64,000 bases of DNA, from positions 4,154,001 through 4,218,000 of the forward strand of contig NZ_FPJG01000006.1 in the NCBI RefSeq assembly GCF_900119165.1. The letters are read 5' to 3'. A program made the translations under genes and the position numbers. The stretch comes from Amycolatopsis australiensis (GTDB taxonomy: Bacteria > Actinomycetota > Actinomycetes > Mycobacteriales > Pseudonocardiaceae). The notes under the pieces were generated by a model, which saw nothing but the letters and a program-made list of their open reading frames with translations, did not search any database and was not told the DNA's origin. This document shows positions 60,424 through 64,000 of this stretch, in pieces (the first letter of the stretch is position 1; the number at the start of each line of letters is the position of its first letter).

Positions 60424-62715
60424 TCACTCCGAGCGCAGCGTGTCCAACCGGGTCACCTGCCGCAGCAACGGCATCGTCAGCCCCGTCACCAGCAGAACCG
60501 CCGCCACCGTGGCGCCCGCCAGCGCGAGCAGCACCGGGACGTCGACGATCATCGGCCGGTCGGCCAGCCGCAGGATCGGCGCGGTCAGGCCGAGCCCCGC
60601 CGCGACCGCCAGCACGACGCCGACCACGACGGGGATCCCGGTCTGCCACAGCGCTCCGCGGGCCAGCACCCCGATCGGCACGCCGGCCGCCGACAACGCC
60701 GCCAGTGGCCGCCGCCGTTCGCTGATCTGCTCGATCGACAGCATCAGCAGGCTCATCGCGGCCACCGCGAGCACGAACAGCGACGCGGTGATCAGCACCG
60801 CGCGGAAACTCTCCACCAGCTGCCGGTCGCGGGCGCGGAAGTCCTCGAGGTAGTCGGTCTTGCCGGCCGAGGCGTTCCACGCGAGCGGGCTGACCGCCCT
60901 CGCGACGTTGTCGGTCAGCGCCTGCACGTCGCCGGTGCCCGACACGTAGACCGCGACCGACGAGTCCGGGAGGGCGAGGCCGCCGAGCGCGCCGGGGGTG
61001 ACCAGCAGGCTGTCGCCCATCGCGGTCCCCGCGTAGGCCGCCGGCACGACCTTGACACCCGCCGGGACCGTCCACTCCGGACCGTTCACTTCCCGGCCGC
61101 GGGAGTAACCCTGCAGCTGCAGCTTGCCTGCCGGCGCCGCGCCGCCGCTGTCCGACGCCAGGGAGAACACGTCGCCGTCGGAGCAGTCGCCGATGTTCGC
61201 CTGCGCCCGGAGCGCCACGCAATCGCCGACCACGCCGTAGCTCCGCTCCTGGCCGGACCGGAACGTCAGGTTCCTGGCCGGGTGCACGCCGGTCACCCCG
61301 GGCACGGCCGACACGAGCTTGCCCACCTCGGCCTCGTGCGCGACGGTGGTGTCGACCCGCACCGGGGCGGCGGCGACGCCGTCCGGCGTGGCCTGCCGGG
61401 CGGTGCCGCTGTCGAGCGACGTGATCACGCCCTGGATCAGGATGGTGCCGGCCAGCACGACGACCAGGCCGGACACCACGCGGCTGGCGGTGCCGCTGTC
61501 CAGCTGCAGCCGCCGGATCGCGAGCTGCCACGACGGCGGACCGCCGTGCAGCCGCTCCACGAGCCGCTCGACCAGCCACGGAAGCAGAGCCGCGACGCCC
61601 ACCAGCAGGAACACGCTGCCCGCCGCGAGCGTCAGCCCGGCGGCGGCGTGGCCGTTGCCCCGGCCGAACGCCAGGGTGGCGGCCAGCAGCAGCGCGCCGA
61701 CCGCGGTGAGCGCCCAGCGCCACCACATCCGCCGTCGCACCGGCTTGCCCTGGCGGACCACGCCGAGCGGTTCCACGATCGTGCGGCGCAGCCCGAACAG
61801 CGCCGAGCCGACCGCGAGCCCGGGTACCAGCAGCACGATCACCACGACCAGCGGCCACGACGGGACGAAGTCCTCCGGGAAGATCCGCAGGCCGAACGGC
61901 AGGACGTCGGCGACGAACGTGCGCAGCACGGCGAAGAACCCGATGCCGGCCGCCAGCCCGAGCACCGCGCCGACCAGCGACTCCGCCGCCGCGACCCGCT
62001 TGACCTGCCGCGAGTCGAGGCCGATCAGCCGCAGGGCGGCGAGCCGGCGTTCCCGTTGCGCCGCGCCCATCCGCGACGCGGTGGTCACGAAGATCAGCAA
62101 CGGCAGCAGCAGCACCGCCGCGATCGGCAGGATGACGCCCAGGACGATCGCCGACAGCCCGAGCCCGGTGTAAGGCAGGCCGAACGCGTAGACCTTGCGG
62201 CCGTCGGCCTCGGCCTCGATCTGCGCGGCCGGCACCCCGTAGAACGCGCTGAGGTCGCCCGCGCCGGCGACGCCTTCCCGCGAGATCCGGCCGGCCACGT
62301 GCCCCGGCAGCTGCGCTTTCAGCGAACTGCCGCCCGGCGCGGCCAGCTTCGCGGCGAGCTCCGGCGACACGGCGAGCTCGCCCGGCGCGGGCAGCCTGCC
62401 GAGCCCCGGCGGCACCGGCGAGTTCGCCCCGGTCGCCGCGACCGCGGTGATCTTCACGAAGTCGTCGCCGGCCGACGCGTACCAGTTGTAGGCCAGCAGC
62501 GGGGCGACGCCCGCACGAGGCTCGGTGACCTGCGAGATCGCCGCCCTGCGCTCCGCCTGCACGCCCATCAGGTGGTGGACCGCCGCGGCGGGCAGCAGCA
62601 CGGCGACCGCGAGCGCGATCCCCAGTGTGGTCATCGCCAGGCGCAGCAGCGCCGCGCCGGACATCCGGCCGCCCCCGACGGCCAGCCGGAGGCCCAGCGC
62701 CAGATCCCGCATCAT
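60424..62715 (-). CDS. FtsX-like ABC transporter permease
   Basis: A 763-residue membrane protein with the MacB/FtsX layout. One helix near residue 25-50 is followed by a large external domain (about 60-180), three helices (180-320) and further helices around 340-400. A second external domain (430-620) and three last helices end the protein. LRLIGLDSRQVKRVAAAESLVGAVLG and RRPLAALSAAGVPIGVLARG are the repeated FtsX segments. It works with the ATPase encoded upstream; ATGA overlap. It probably exports a peptide or lipid, or transmits a mechanical signal. Confidence 0.93.
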   Translation of the reverse strand: MMRDLALGLRLAVGGGRMSGAALLRLAMTTLGIALAVAVLLPAAAVHHLMGVQAERRAAISQVTEPRAGVAPLLAYNWYASAGDDFVKITAVAATGANSPVPPGLGRLPAPGELAVSPELAAKLAAPGGSSLKAQLPGHVAGRISREGVAGAGDLSAFYGVPAAQIEAEADGRKVYAFGLPYTGLGLSAIVLGVILPIAAVLLLPLLIFVTTASRMGAAQRERRLAALRLIGLDSRQVKRVAAAESLVGAVLGLAAGIGFFAVLRTFVADVLPFGLRIFPEDFVPSWPLVVVIVLLVPGLAVGSALFGLRRTIVEPLGVVRQGKPVRRRMWWRWALTAVGALLLAATLAFGRGNGHAAAGLTLAAGSVFLLVGVAALLPWLVERLVERLHGGPPSWQLAIRRLQLDSGTASRVVSGLVVVLAGTILIQGVITSLDSGTARQATPDGVAAAPVRVDTTVAHEAEVGKLVSAVPGVTGVHPARNLTFRSGQERSYGVVGDCVALRAQANIGDCSDGDVFSLASDSGGAAPAGKLQLQGYSRGREVNGPEWTVPAGVKVVPAAYAGTAMGDSLLVTPGALGGLALPDSSVAVYVSGTGDVQALTDNVARAVSPLAWNASAGKTDYLEDFRARDRQLVESFRAVLITASLFVLAVAAMSLLMLSIEQISERRRPLAALSAAGVPIGVLARGALWQTGIPVVVGVVLAVAAGLGLTAPILRLADRPMIVDVPVLLALAGATVAAVLLVTGLTMPLLRQVTRLDTLRSE

Positions 62716-63401
62716 GCGACCAGCTCCCGGTCGACCGTGCGCCCGTCGCGCACCATGATCTCCCGGTCCGAGTAGGCCGCGACCCGCGGCTCGTGGGTCA
62801 CCAGCACCACCGCGGCGTGCGTTTCCCGTGCCGCCTCGGTGAGCATCCGCATGACCTTCTCGCCGTTGAGCGAGTCGAGCGCGCCGGTCGGCTCGTCGGC
62901 GAAGACCACCTTCGGGCCGGTCACCAGCGCCCGCGCCACCGCGACCCGCTGCGCCTGCCCGCCGGAGACGTCGCCGGGACGGCGCTTCGCCACCGCGTCG
63001 ACCTCCAGCCGGGCGAGCCAGCCGGCCGCCTTGGCCTCGGCCTCCTTCCGCCCGGCCCCGGTCAGCCGCAGCGGGAGCGCGACGTTCTCGAGGCAGGACA
63101 GCTCGGGCACGAGCTGGCCGAACTGGAACACGAAGCCGAACTCGGTGCGCCGCAACGCACTCCGTCGCTTGTCGTCCATCGCGACCAGGTCGGCGCCGCG
63201 GTAGGTGATGGTGCCCGAGTCCGGCCGGACGATGCCGGCGAGGCAGTGCAGCAGAGTGGACTTGCCGGAGCCCGACGCCCCCATGATCGCGAGCACTTCT
63301 CCCGCCGAGACGGACAGCGCGGCCCCGTCGAGCGCCCGCGTCTGGCCGAACGACTTGTGCAGCCCGCTGCCGGCGAGCAACGGCGTTCCCGGCCCGGTCA
63401 T
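62712..63401 (-). CDS. ABC transporter ATPase (MacB/LolD type)
   Basis: A 229-residue ATPase: Walker A GASGSGKS near residue 40, a Q-loop (FVFQFGQLVPELSCLENVALP), signature VSGGQAQRVAVARAL near 143, Walker B VVFADEPTGALDS and H-loop VTHEPRVAAYSDRE. It pairs with the FtsX-like permease downstream. ATG overlaps the stop of the PadR gene (ATGA), so all three genes are one operon. Confidence 0.95.
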   Translation of the reverse strand: MTGPGTPLLAGSGLHKSFGQTRALDGAALSVSAGEVLAIMGASGSGKSTLLHCLAGIVRPDSGTITYRGADLVAMDDKRRSALRRTEFGFVFQFGQLVPELSCLENVALPLRLTGAGRKEAEAKAAGWLARLEVDAVAKRRPGDVSGGQAQRVAVARALVTGPKVVFADEPTGALDSLNGEKVMRMLTEAARETHAAVVLVTHEPRVAAYSDREIMVRDGRTVDRELVA

Positions 63402-63922
63402 GAGCGCACCGCCTTCTCGAGTTCACCGAGGCGCGCGGCGGTGAGCTCCAGCCACCGCAGGTCCGCCTCGAGGTGGAAGAGCGCGTGGTCGCAGATCAGC
63501 TGATCGGCGAGGTCGCCCCCGTGCTTGCGTTTGGTGAGCGAGCGCATCACCTTCAGGTGCTCGCCGCGCTGGACGTCGAGCACGTCGGCGGCGCTGCGCC
63601 CGGACAGCAGCGCGAGCACCACCTTGGTGTAGAGCGTGTTCTGCAGGTACGGCTGCGGGTTTTCCGGTGTGCGCAGCCAGGTTTCGACGTCGGTGATCCC
63701 CGCGTCGGTGATCGTGTAGCGCTTGCGCTCCGGTCCTTCGCCTGCTTCGACGCCCGCCACCTCGACCATCCCGTGGCGCAGCAGCCGGGACAACGTCGAG
63801 TAGACCTGGCCGTACGCGAGCGGACGGTCCTGCCCGAACTGCTCGTCATACGCCCGTTTCAGGTCGTAGCCGTGCCTCGGGCCGGACTCGAGCAGTGCGA
63901 GCAACGTATGCGATACCGACAT
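63398..63922 (-). CDS. PadR-family regulator of the ABC operon
   Basis: A 174-residue PadR protein. The winged helix is SVSHTLLALLESGPRHGYDLKRAYDEQFG and GQVYSTLSRLLRHGMVEV; a helical C-terminal domain follows. Such PadR-MacB-type operons are common in actinomycetes and often respond to antimicrobial compounds. ATG with AGGAGGGACAGGGGT upstream; a longer reading would enter the operator. It is first in an operon with the ABC transporter and should autoregulate it through the triple hexamer site beyond its start. Confidence 0.93.
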   Translation of the reverse strand: MSVSHTLLALLESGPRHGYDLKRAYDEQFGQDRPLAYGQVYSTLSRLLRHGMVEVAGVEAGEGPERKRYTITDAGITDVETWLRTPENPQPYLQNTLYTKVVLALLSGRSAADVLDVQRGEHLKVMRSLTKRKHGGDLADQLICDHALFHLEADLRWLELTAARLGELEKAVRS

Positions 63923-63965
63923 ACCCCTGTCCCTCCTTGGCCCCGGGAATCCGGGGATGTCGATC

Positions 63966-63998
63966 ACTATACGGCATGTGTATACCCGCCGTGTATAC
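63966..63998 (-). promoter_or_regulatory. Triple 13-base-phased PadR operator and -10 box
   Basis: Hexamers CTATAC (63967-63972), GTATAC (63980-63985) and GTATAC (63993-63998) lie exactly 13 bases apart, at the window edge. TATAGT (63971-63966, minus strand) is a candidate -10 box. The array may continue beyond base 64000. Confidence 0.65.
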
Positions 63999-64000
63999 CA

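Noticed and set aside
60424..63426. A single 1000-residue ATPase-permease fusion
   Set aside because: The upstream part in that frame is the wrong frame of the ATPase gene. The permease start with the ATGA overlap and a normal membrane N terminus fits two separate genes.

Overview
The window is a chromosomal segment from a very GC-rich actinomycete. Several things point to Pseudonocardiaceae, most likely Amycolatopsis or a close relative: the codon bias, F420-dependent enzyme families, a SigC-type ECF sigma factor, an MT0933-type antitoxin, and a nested hairpin repeat at 4560-4654 of a type I recall from Amycolatopsis intergenic regions. The genus is an inference; no rRNA or housekeeping marker is present to confirm it. 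I see no tRNA, rRNA, CRISPR array, insertion sequence, prophage or integrase. Gene order is compact and looks like the accessory-metabolism part of a large chromosome.

Left part (1-16.4 kb): a ROK repressor; a two-domain DUF427 protein; a carotenoid oxygenase coupled to a small membrane protein and controlled by a divergent PadR regulator with a clear double operator; SigC with a divergent zinc-finger membrane anti-sigma candidate; a Tat-exported two-subunit molybdenum hydroxylase followed by a PucR-type regulator; an F420 luciferase-like oxidoreductase coupled to a tiny receiver-domain protein; a TetR regulator with its operator inside a leaderless promoter; an aldo/keto reductase; a MoxR ATPase and VWA protein pair; and an adenosine deaminase homologue lacking one active-site Asp.

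Middle (16.4-45 kb): an orphan antitoxin-like gene, a repeat field, recQ, an SDR, a pair of paralogous unknown proteins, soxR with a perfect SoxR box and its flavin reductase target, a CseABC-like two-component system (regulator, kinase, GerMN lipoprotein) divergent from a PAP2 phosphatase, a PLP decarboxylase, a TPP enzyme with a GntR regulator, an alpha/beta hydrolase, pirin, a second-type SSB, a class A penicillin-binding protein, a MarR-ABC exporter operon, several small zinc-binding proteins, and an amino acid permease. Two tandem minisatellites (73 bp and 89-90 bp units) fill intergenic gaps.

Right part (45-64 kb): an orphan histidine kinase, a carboxylesterase whose nucleophile motif is altered, a three-subunit PaoABC-like aldehyde oxidoreductase with a divergent TetR and two identical operators, the last two steps expected for inositol catabolism (Cgl0158-type aldolase and MmsA) with a divergent GntR, a flavin reductase, an MFS exporter/MarR pair, a TetR/quinone oxidoreductase pair, and a PadR-MacB-type ABC operon with a triple phased operator at the window edge.

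Two themes recur. Many genes carry a -10-like TANNNT exactly 6-7 bases before the start codon and no ribosome binding site, which predicts leaderless mRNAs. Convergent neighbours are packed so tightly that five pairs share a CTAG/TTAG tetranucleotide as interlocked stop codons. Regulation is mostly local: most catabolic or efflux modules carry their own one-component repressor and a visible palindromic operator.
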